NCBI RefSeq assembly: GCF_003946025.1
Contig: NZ_RHNR01000022.1
Coordinates: 1 to 40,316, forward strand
Source of the DNA: Lacticaseibacillus songhuajiangensis
Lineage (GTDB): Bacteria; Bacillota; Bacilli; Lactobacillales; Lactobacillaceae
DNA length: 40,316 nt
Direction of reading: 5' to 3'
The notes under the pieces were generated by a model that saw only the letters and a list, made by a program, of their open reading frames with translations, searched no databases and was not told the origin of the DNA. A program made the translations under genes and the position numbers. The stretch's first letter is position 1. Every line of letters starts with the position of its first letter. Shown here one piece after another: positions 24,911-31,977 of this stretch.

Positions 24911-25750
24911 CTAGTAGCTTTCTTTAGTCACGTTTTTGGTGCTCTTCTTATCGACCAATACTCTTTGTGTCGGACGCAATGGTGTGAATATCGTCATTGG
25001 CACTGAACTTTGATCAAACAGACCGCCAAAAGGGACTTTTTTGCTCGGATTCATCAAAATGCCATGACTCGTCCCGGCGTCAGCAGCTTGCTGCCACGAG
25101 TACTCGTAACTATAGTCCTTATGCGCCTTCAGACTGACCGTTGGCAAATTAAGTCCCTCATCATACCCCAAGGGTAAAACTGCCTTAATTTTGTTAAACC
25201 GCTTGCCCTCGAAGCCCTGGGGAGCACTCGTCCCCCCATTCTGCTGCGCCACCGCAAGATTGTTTTTAACTGCAGCCTTCACCAGCTTGATTGCACTGGC
25301 ATCAGATTTGCCCTTGAGGTCAGCAATGGTGACTTTTTGCAGTTTGGCATTGATCGCGTCGTTTTTGTCGTGCTTGCTTGCAGTTGCTTCGTTGGCACCA
25401 CTACCAGCATTTTGAATGATGTAGTAGGCATTCAGATGCCCCGACTTGCTTACGTACATTGTTTCCACGCCGGTAGCCAGCGACATCCGCGTTGCTGAAA
25501 ACGGCGAACTCGCCATGTCATCAGGGCTTGTAAAACTGTCTGACACACCAAAGAAAACGTGTTGCTGCGGCGCCTGAATCATTTCTAGCAGGCGCACATG
25601 CTTCGCCCTGGCAGGATCCGGCGGTTGCTTTTTGCTGCTGTTACCCGTACTGCCCTGCTTCACACTCGCCGCCTTCTGCCCGCAACCCGTTGTCATCATC
25701 CCCAGGACAATTACCGCCAGTGCTGCCCCGATCACGCTCTTCTTGCTCAT
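24911..25750 (-). CDS. Putative lipoprotein of unknown function
   Basis: About 279 residues. The N terminus MSKKSVIGAALAVIVLGMM is a signal sequence followed by TTGC, with the lipid-modified cysteine at 23. After a Ser/Gly/Lys-rich linker comes a soluble extracellular region that contains no domain I recognise. Its sequence YVSKSGHLNAYYIIQNAGSG and the Lys/Ala-rich middle are not diagnostic. The ATG at 25750 follows AGGAGGAG; the frame extends upstream to 25798 without a better start. It appears to be transcribed alone. Confidence 0.75.
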   Translation of the reverse strand: MSKKSVIGAALAVIVLGMMTTGCGQKAASVKQGSTGNSSKKQPPDPARAKHVRLLEMIQAPQQHVFFGVSDSFTSPDDMASSPFSATRMSLATGVETMYVSKSGHLNAYYIIQNAGSGANEATASKHDKNDAINAKLQKVTIADLKGKSDASAIKLVKAAVKNNLAVAQQNGGTSAPQGFEGKRFNKIKAVLPLGYDEGLNLPTVSLKAHKDYSYEYSWQQAADAGTSHGILMNPSKKVPFGGLFDQSSVPMTIFTPLRPTQRVLVDKKSTKNVTKESY

Positions 25751-25878
25751 TTGTCTCCTCCTGTCTAACCCGCAAGTTGTGCTGATACCTGCGTGCATTC
25801 AAGCATTCATGACTACTGACTTTATTGTAGTTGAGTATACATTTGAATTCGCTTACTTATTTGCAAATTACCGGCAAA

Positions 25879-25925
25879 CAAAAACAGTGCGAGGTCGCCG
25901 CCATCGCGGCAGAGACCTTGCACTG
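25879..25925 (-). terminator. Terminator of the gpm-TPR-recD2-GNAT operon
   Basis: On the minus strand CAGTGCAAGGTC pairs with GACCTCGCACTG with an inner CCGC/GCGG stem, followed by TTTTTG. Confidence 0.88.
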
Positions 25926-25951
25926 CATATTGAGAGTTGGGATTGTGACAA

Positions 25952-27163
25952 TCAGAAGTAATCGGAAAAGTAGGGTTCTTCCATCGGGATAATGTTTTCC
26001 AGGTTGCGAATGGCTGGCGCACTCGCGTTAATGCGCTCAATCTGCGCCAAGTAGGACGGACGCCGGTAACTCATCAGCATCGTCGTGAGCGTTTGGATAT
26101 CCAGTTCAACGGCTTCACCGAGCGGGTCATGGGAAATTTCGTGTTCCCCATTCTCCATCCAGCGGACGCCGAAAATACCTTCATTCCACTTGGCCATCGG
26201 ATCGTGGACCACAAAGTGGAACGGCTTGCCCTGCTCCGCAAACGGATACTGACGCAGGAACTCAAACACATCGACAATCCGCGCCATGTAGTACGGCTTG
26301 ATGGTCTGCTTGATGTCCCCGTCGTCCAAAAGGAAGTGGAGTGGTTCATTTTTGTAGATGTTACCACGCACGTGTTCCACCATGGAGAAGTGCGCCGCGA
26401 CAAAGTTCCACAGCGCAATGCGCGCTTCTTGAGTGATGTACACCATTTCCTTGATGTGGAAGACTTCATTGGCAATCCAGTACAAGACAAAACCCTGCGG
26501 CACATCATTCTCGTCGTACCAAACACCCGCAATGCGCTCTTCCTCGTTCTCCCAGCGCCAGTACTCGTCCCAGTTGAGCTGGTTGCGAATCATGGCGCCG
26601 TGGTTCTTGAGTGCGAAGCGATCATAGGTATTAATGACGTCAGGGTCGTCAATCTCGAGACGCTCCACGTGTCCCGTCAGGTTCTGCTGCCGCGGCAGCT
26701 GGGTGTCCTTCACGTCAAAAGTCAGGTGGTCGGACATAATCTCCCAACCCTTTTTGCGGTAGAACGGAATGCTGTAGGGGTAGAGGTAGGAAATCCACTG
26801 GCGGTTGTCCCGCATCATTTGCAGGCCACGCGAAATAAGGTCGTGCATCAGGCCGTGACCGGAATACTCAGGGTACGTACCTACACCAGTCAGCCCGGCC
26901 ATTTTGTAAGGCACACCATGGATGTTGACCTTACATGGGTAAATGGCCAGCTGGCTGACCAGTTCGTTCTTGTGGAACCAACCGATAACGTCGGCCTTTT
27001 CTAGAACCGGTCGTTTGTCCCGCTCCAGTTCGCCCTCTTCGTAGCCAGATTCTTCTACTTCCTTGGCTGTGACTTGAAAAACGTATGAGAGCAAGTCGTT
27101 AAACTGGTCCAGGTGCTCAGTTGTCACCGGACGAATCTCAAGCTCATCGCGAATGTCGGTCAT
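25952..27163 (-). CDS. Eis-like GNAT N-acetyltransferase
   Basis: 403 residues with the tripartite layout of Eis-type acetyltransferases: an N-terminal GNAT domain with the acetyl-CoA loop region TGVGTYPEYSGHGLMHDLI and YPYSIPFYRKKGWE, a second GNAT-like domain, and a C-terminal sterol-carrier-like domain. Such enzymes acetylate amines, including aminoglycosides in mycobacteria; the substrate here is unknown. The ATG overlaps the recD2 stop by four bases (ATGA), so translation is coupled. It is the last gene of a four-gene operon. Confidence 0.85.
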   Translation of the reverse strand: MTDIRDELEIRPVTTEHLDQFNDLLSYVFQVTAKEVEESGYEEGELERDKRPVLEKADVIGWFHKNELVSQLAIYPCKVNIHGVPYKMAGLTGVGTYPEYSGHGLMHDLISRGLQMMRDNRQWISYLYPYSIPFYRKKGWEIMSDHLTFDVKDTQLPRQQNLTGHVERLEIDDPDVINTYDRFALKNHGAMIRNQLNWDEYWRWENEEERIAGVWYDENDVPQGFVLYWIANEVFHIKEMVYITQEARIALWNFVAAHFSMVEHVRGNIYKNEPLHFLLDDGDIKQTIKPYYMARIVDVFEFLRQYPFAEQGKPFHFVVHDPMAKWNEGIFGVRWMENGEHEISHDPLGEAVELDIQTLTTMLMSYRRPSYLAQIERINASAPAIRNLENIIPMEEPYFSDYF

Positions 27164-29649
27164 TGCGCTTCCTCCATTAGTTTTTGTGGTGTAATGCCAT
27201 CCATGCCAATCAGCGGACTGATTGTGCCGGACGCAATTAATTCGTTCGTTAAAATGTAACTCTGCGGCTTAGCGGGTGCATCTTCAGCAATGGTAGCGCC
27301 GCTTGATGACACTGTGGGTGCAACCGGCGTTTGTGCAGTTTCGCTTGCAGCGACACTAGTCTGACCAGCTGTCTTCGTGCTTGCTACTGCCGGCACCTCC
27401 GCGTCGTCCGCTTCCAGCGAGAACGCCGCCCGCAGCCGCTTTTGCAAGCCAGTTTTGCGGTTAGCAGCCAGCGTCTGAGCGGCCAGTTCAAACGCCGCCG
27501 GTTCGCCGACCAGAATCAGAAACCGTTTTGCGCGGGTGATGGCCGTATAAACCAGGTTGCGCTTGAGCATCCGCCGGCTCTGCAAGGTGAGCGGCAGGAT
27601 TACCATGTCGAACTCGCTCCCTTGTGCTTTATGGATACTGGTGGCGTACGCAAGCGTGATTTTGTTCCACTCGCCGCGCGCATAACTAATTTCGTTGCCG
27701 TCAAAATCCAAGGTGAGACTATCAGCCGAATTCTTCTCGCCAATGTCAATCCCCGTCACAGTACCGATTTCGCCGTTGAACACGTTCTTATCTGGGTTGT
27801 TGACCAGCTGCAAGACCTTGTCGCCAATGCGGTAAACGGTGGTGCCGATTTCGACCTGCTTGCGCTTTTTGCCATTAGTGCCGTTAAACACGTCCTGCAC
27901 CACAGGATTGAGGTTGTCCACCCCCGCCACGCCGCGGTACATCGGAGCCAAAATCTGCACTTGCATCGGGTCAAACCCGCGCCGCACCGCTGCCCCCGCA
28001 ACCTGCGCGACCGCCCGTGGTACCTGGCCGGGATCACAGGCCAGAAAACTGCGGTCCGCTTGCTTGGCGAGCAGGTCTGCGGGCAGCTTACCCTCGTTCA
28101 CATCATGCGCCAAGGGCACAATCGATGAGCCCTCATCCTGGCGGTGAATCTGGGTGAGCTCGACAGCGGGCAAGGCGCCACTAGCTAACATGTCCGCGAA
28201 GACCTGACCGGGACCAACTGATGGCAACTGGTCCTTATCCCCCACGAAAATGAGCGTGATTCCAGGGTGCACAGAGTCAAGCAAAATGCGCATCAAGTAG
28301 GTGTCCACCATCGAGACTTCATCAACAATGAGCAGTCCGTCGGGTAAATCCTTGGGTTCGTAGTCGGTCTGGTCAATGCCCAAACCAAGCAAGCGGTGAA
28401 TCGTGCTGGCCGGCAGGCCGGTCGTTTCCGTCATGCGCTTAGCGGCACGCCCAGTTGGGGCGGCCAACATGATTGGAAATTGGGACTGGGCATTGTACTT
28501 GTTCGGGTCCAAATCAATATCATTTAATTCCGCAAAGGCGTGCACCACGGCGTTAATAATCGTCGTTTTCCCCGTTCCGGGTCCCCCGGTAAGCAGAAAA
28601 ATGCGGTGACTCAGCGCCGCCGTGATGGCCTCTTCTTGAACGTCATCATAGCTGATACCCGCGCCTTTTTCGACACGACGAATGGTTTTCGCAATCTGCG
28701 GTGCACCATACTTCGGCTGCACCGCCGCATCCTGCAAAGCGGCCAGGTGGCTGGCAATCTGCCACTCAGCGTTGTACAAGCGGCGGGCAAAAATATGGCC
28801 ATCCTCAACCGTCAATTTGCGCTGCTCAACCTGTTCACGCAGTACCGCGAGCATGGCGTCGTCGCCGGCAAACTGGCCGGCAGGGTCACCGAGCAATCCG
28901 CGCACAGCGTCAAAAGCGTCATCAGCGTCAACGTAGGTGTCACCCTCGTTCTCACTGGCGGTATACAGCACATTTTGCAAAGCACCGGCGAGGCGTTGTG
29001 GTGAGTCACTGGCAAAATCCAGTTGGCGAGCGATGGCGTCGGCGGTCGCAAAGCCAATCCCGTCAATGTCTTCAATCAGCTGATACGGATTGCTGTGCAA
29101 GATGTCCAAGCTGTCTTCATGATACTGGGCGTAGATCTTGGCAGCGATACTGCCGGAAAGACCAAAACCGTTCAGGCCAATAACGACCTGCTCCATGCCC
29201 AGGTTTTCTTTCAGTGCAGCGACCAAGGTCGCCGCCTTCTCGTCCTTAATGCCCACCTGATCGAGCACACTAGGGTCTTTCATAATCTTATCAACGGCGG
29301 AAAGCCCGAGCGCGTCCACAATTCGCCCAGCGGTTTTCTTGCCGATACCCGGAAAACGTTCACTCGCCAGGTAGGCAATCAGACCATCCTTACTCGTTGG
29401 TTGCTCACTTTTGTAGGAATCAGCGGCAAACTGCTGACCGTACTTGGGGTGATCCACAAGATGGCCGGTGAAACTGTAGACTGCGTCCTCGCGGATGTCG
29501 CCAAAACTGCCTTTGACAACAATTTCGCCTTCCTTCCACACGAGGGTGGTTGCGGTAATTTTGATTAGCAGAATTTTGAAGAGGTTGCTGGGATTACTGA
29601 AGAAGATGCTCTGCACCTTCCCAGTCACCTGCTCCGCTTGGTCAGTCAT
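27160..29649 (-). CDS. recD2: ATP-dependent DNA helicase RecD2
   Basis: Superfamily 1B 5'-to-3' DNA helicase involved in repair and replication-fork maintenance, not part of RecBCD. About 829 residues: an N-terminal OB-like region, helix-hairpin-helix repeats (FPGIGKKTAGRI; IDGIGFATADAIA), Walker A GGPGTGKT (355-362), Walker B LIVDEVSM, and the C-terminal SIHKAQGSEFD motif. The last 90 residues are a Thr/Ala/Ser-rich tail. The frame is open to 29766, but the ATG at 29649, overlapping the TPR gene stop by eight bases, gives the family N terminus. Confidence 0.95.
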   Translation of the reverse strand: MTDQAEQVTGKVQSIFFSNPSNLFKILLIKITATTLVWKEGEIVVKGSFGDIREDAVYSFTGHLVDHPKYGQQFAADSYKSEQPTSKDGLIAYLASERFPGIGKKTAGRIVDALGLSAVDKIMKDPSVLDQVGIKDEKAATLVAALKENLGMEQVVIGLNGFGLSGSIAAKIYAQYHEDSLDILHSNPYQLIEDIDGIGFATADAIARQLDFASDSPQRLAGALQNVLYTASENEGDTYVDADDAFDAVRGLLGDPAGQFAGDDAMLAVLREQVEQRKLTVEDGHIFARRLYNAEWQIASHLAALQDAAVQPKYGAPQIAKTIRRVEKGAGISYDDVQEEAITAALSHRIFLLTGGPGTGKTTIINAVVHAFAELNDIDLDPNKYNAQSQFPIMLAAPTGRAAKRMTETTGLPASTIHRLLGLGIDQTDYEPKDLPDGLLIVDEVSMVDTYLMRILLDSVHPGITLIFVGDKDQLPSVGPGQVFADMLASGALPAVELTQIHRQDEGSSIVPLAHDVNEGKLPADLLAKQADRSFLACDPGQVPRAVAQVAGAAVRRGFDPMQVQILAPMYRGVAGVDNLNPVVQDVFNGTNGKKRKQVEIGTTVYRIGDKVLQLVNNPDKNVFNGEIGTVTGIDIGEKNSADSLTLDFDGNEISYARGEWNKITLAYATSIHKAQGSEFDMVILPLTLQSRRMLKRNLVYTAITRAKRFLILVGEPAAFELAAQTLAANRKTGLQKRLRAAFSLEADDAEVPAVASTKTAGQTSVAASETAQTPVAPTVSSSGATIAEDAPAKPQSYILTNELIASGTISPLIGMDGITPQKLMEEAQ

Positions 29650-30301
29650 GGTCATCACCATCTTGCTGTTTAAGGAACTGGACGAGTTCTCGTGCCCGCG
29701 CGTACGCGTCCGGGGACTCATTCTTGGCGGCTTCCAGGTACGCAGAACCATCCTCACCCAGCGCACTCAGAATCATGCCGTAAGTTAGCTGCACTTGCCC
29801 ATCCTGAGAATCGAGAAATGGTTCGAGTAGCTGTTTGGCTTCCTGAAGTGAACCCAGTGCCAAAAGCAAGTTCGCGGTCAACACTGCGGCGTCACTCGCT
29901 TGCGGATTCAGCTGGCTAGCGGTCATGGCAAAAGCCAGGGCGTGCAGGTTATCATCTGCGGCCTTGTAGGTCAGTGCCACCATGTAACTAGCGTCTGCCC
30001 GCAGACCCTTGGCGATGTCCGGTTTTGTCAGTGGCAGTAAGCGGGCCAATGCATTCTGGTAATTCCCTTGCTGGTAAGCCGACAGGCCCCAGTTATAGCG
30101 CAGCTCTTCCTGGTCCGGGAATAGGCCGAGTGCCTTAACAAGCAGTTCATCGGCCTGATCATAGGCACGCATGTTAATGAGCATCGTGGCCAGCAGTGCA
30201 TAATTGCCGGGCTCATCTGGCTGCTCATCAATCAAGTGCACTGCGGCACTGATGGCGGCTTCCTTATCACCGTGATTAAACTGGTCAATAATGTCTTGCA
30301 T
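29642..30301 (-). CDS. Tetratricopeptide-repeat protein
   Basis: 219 residues made of about five TPR-type helical hairpins (for example NYALLATMLINMRAYDQADELLVKALGLFPDQEELRYNWGLSAYQQGNYQNALARL). Cytoplasmic, no signal. This protein is regularly next to recD2 and mnmA in Lactobacillales; its partner is unknown. The start ATG lies 16 bases after the upstream gene, and its 3' end overlaps recD2. Confidence 0.88.
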   Translation of the reverse strand: MQDIIDQFNHGDKEAAISAAVHLIDEQPDEPGNYALLATMLINMRAYDQADELLVKALGLFPDQEELRYNWGLSAYQQGNYQNALARLLPLTKPDIAKGLRADASYMVALTYKAADDNLHALAFAMTASQLNPQASDAAVLTANLLLALGSLQEAKQLLEPFLDSQDGQVQLTYGMILSALGEDGSAYLEAAKNESPDAYARARELVQFLKQQDGDDHD

Positions 30302-30317
30302 GCTTCACCTCGCCTTT

Positions 30318-30986
30318 CTAAATAGTGTCGGTTGCATCGCGCTTGCCCGGCAGGAAGTGAGTATCGTTCCACTTCACCAGCTGGTAAGGCAGTTTGTAGT
30401 CATTCGTTTCCAGAATCGACAGACTGCTGTTGGTCAACCCGCCATCCTTGCGCAAGTCTGGAATCGGCGTCCCCAACAAGTGCTGAATCAGCGCTGCCAG
30501 TGATGCCCCGTGCCCAATCATCAAAATATTGGCGTCGCCCGAGTAATCACCATTCACAATCTCCTGCACCGGTGGCGTCATCCGTTCAAGCAGTTGCGGA
30601 AAACTCTCGCCGTGCAGAATGCGAGGATCGTAATCAGCAGGCGCGTGTCGGAAAGCGTATAACTGCTCTGGATACTTTGCCTCCACCGCTTTGAAGGTCT
30701 GTCCTTCCATGAGTCCAAGGTTGAACTCGCGCAGTGCAGGCAAAACGGACAGCGGTACTTCTTGGTTCAGGTTCTCCAGCAATGTCAGCGCAGTTGTCCG
30801 GGTACGCTTGAGCGGACTCACGTAAGCGTGTGTGAAGTGGACGCCCTTCATGTTTAAATAACTTGCCAAGGCTTTAATCTGTTCGTAGCTTTCCGGCAGG
30901 AGTGGCGAATCCCCATTAGCACCTTGATAGCGCCCCGCTAGGTTCCATTCCGTCTTCCCGTGCCGTACAAAATATAAACGTGTCAA
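30318..30986 (-). CDS. Histidine phosphatase superfamily (phosphoglycerate mutase-like)
   Basis: 222 residues with the phosphohistidine motif RHGKTEWN (8-15), the second histidine in GHGAS and the conserved SPLKRTRTTA. It is of the broad-specificity cofactor-dependent phosphatase type rather than a glycolytic mutase, judging by the divergence after the first motif. The start is TTG at 30986, seven bases after AGGAGG. It heads the operon with TPR, recD2 and the GNAT gene. Confidence 0.9.
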   Translation of the reverse strand: MTRLYFVRHGKTEWNLAGRYQGANGDSPLLPESYEQIKALASYLNMKGVHFTHAYVSPLKRTRTTALTLLENLNQEVPLSVLPALREFNLGLMEGQTFKAVEAKYPEQLYAFRHAPADYDPRILHGESFPQLLERMTPPVQEIVNGDYSGDANILMIGHGASLAALIQHLLGTPIPDLRKDGGLTNSSLSILETNDYKLPYQLVKWNDTHFLPGKRDATDTI

Positions 30987-31001
30987 GTCAAAGCCTCCTA
31001 C

Positions 31002-31032
31002 ATAGATACTTACAATTATCTCATGCCCAACA
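31002..31032 (-). promoter_or_regulatory. Possible promoter of the gpm-TPR-recD2-GNAT operon
   Basis: On the minus strand a TTGTTT-like -35 and GATAAT -10 about 16 bases apart lie 25-50 bases upstream of the TTG start. Element copy 3 begins about 60 bases further upstream. Coordinates are approximate. Confidence 0.45.
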
Positions 31033-31092
31033 TTAAAAACAAGCGCAAAACGCCTTTATACCGCACAATTCCCACTGTAAGCGTTCACTCTT

Positions 31093-31112
31093 ACTGTCCG
31101 TCAGCGTGAGTC
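31093..31112 (+). repeat. Left terminal inverted repeat of element copy 3
   Basis: ACTGTCCGTCAGCGTGAGTC, two differences from the family consensus. Confidence 0.85.
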
Positions 31113-31429
31113 GTGAAACTTTCATCCGCAAGGATGCTGGATTTGAAAATAGAGCTTCGATCGCAAGGTCGGGACTGGGGCGGCTTGGTTACGTAACCGC
31201 AGGTAGGTGGCGCGGGGTCGCTCTCGCCTGGTAAACCAGGCTACCGCTAAACTTTTTGCCGAAGCCCACGTCAAAAAGATTTACCCCGAGCACGAATAGC
31301 CCACACAAAACGGCCTTCGCCGGTTGTGTGGGCTATTCGTGCTCTTTGCGCGCCACCTACCTGCGTTCACTCCACCAAGCCGCCCCAGTCCCTAAGTGCT
31401 ACAACAATACTCCAGTAGGGAAAGGTTCA
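31093..31429 (+). repeat. Left unit of element copy 3
   Basis: Perfect long stems: 31171-31188 (GGGACTGGGGCGGCTTGG) with 31375-31392; 31198-31214 (CGCAGGTAGGTGGCGCG) with 31349-31365; 31289-31308 (AGCACGAATAGCCCACACAA) with 31324-31343. Local hairpins are CATCC-GCAA-GGATG, GCCTGG-TAAA-CCAGGC and CTTTTTG/CAAAAAG. TGAAACTTTC near the left end pairs with GAAAGGTTCA (31420-31429) except one position. Confidence 0.85.
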
Positions 31430-31605
31430 GACTACATGAGTCGAAGCGCCAAACGCAGACGAACACGTGATCGAGAAATGCTGTCACAATATGTAGTTCA
31501 TCTGTCTTCCTAAACATGATGAATACTGAGGTCATAGCCTTTCTAAGTATCGGAGACGGTCATCACTTAGTCACGACTGATGTGTACTGTATTTCCTACT
31601 TAGTA

Positions 31606-31937
31606 ATGTGTCGGCCACGGAGGCGTGAGTACGCTTGGGCGGAGCGGAGGGAACGGAGTCGGGCGACAAGATAATCTGCAGTGTATGCCCGGTTGGTTTT
31701 GCCGGGTGTACACCGCAGATTATCTCAGGAGCGCGGATTTGACGCCGGGTTTGCGGCAAATCTGCCAGCGGAAGGCGGCGAAGCCGCCTGGAGCGGTCCC
31801 GCCCGACGTAGTTCCCCGGAGCACAGCCCAAGCGCACTCACGCCGGAGTTGCGGACTTCACCGCCTAGCGGCGGTATGAAAACACCGCAGAGGCCTGGCG
31901 CGACTCCGTCGCTAAAGGACTTACGCGGACGGACAGC
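31606..31937 (+). repeat. Right unit of element copy 3
   Basis: Same architecture as 131-465. AGATAATCTGC (31669-31679) pairs with GCAGATTATCT (31715-31725) where copies 1 and 2 have AGATGATTGT/ACAATCATCT. GATTTGACGC pairs with GCGGCAAATC, and GGCGGC-GAA-GCCGCC replaces GACCGC-GATA-GCGGGC. Confidence 0.85.
31918..31937 (-). repeat. Right terminal inverted repeat of element copy 3
   Basis: Complement of GCTGTCCGTCCGCGTAAGTC, one difference from the family consensus. Confidence 0.85.
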
Positions 31938-31970
31938 AAAAACTCCCGCTACCAAGGCAACGGGAGTTTT
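31938..31970 (-). terminator. P-type ATPase terminator
   Basis: On the minus strand AAAACTCCCG pairs with CGGGAGTTTT around a GCCTTGGTAGC-type loop and runs into TTTT at its end, which directly meets the element's terminal repeat. The A and T flanks could also stop plus-strand reading from the element. Confidence 0.88.
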
Positions 31971-31977
31971 ACATTCA

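Larger units (their letters stand above)
31093..31937 (+). mobile_element. Paired-unit palindromic element, copy 3 (complete, 845 bp)
   Basis: Bounded by ACTGTCCGTCAGCGTGAGTC (31093-31112) and GACTTACGCGGACGGACAGC (31918-31937), which match at 17 of 20 positions as an inverted repeat. The left unit is 31093-31429 and the right unit 31606-31937. It is strongly diverged from copy 2 in the stems yet keeps the same layout: matching stems begin at nearly the same offset from the left end (74/78, 104/105 and 196/196 bases in copies 2/3). The right end abuts the A run of the P-type ATPase terminator with no gap. Confidence 0.88.
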
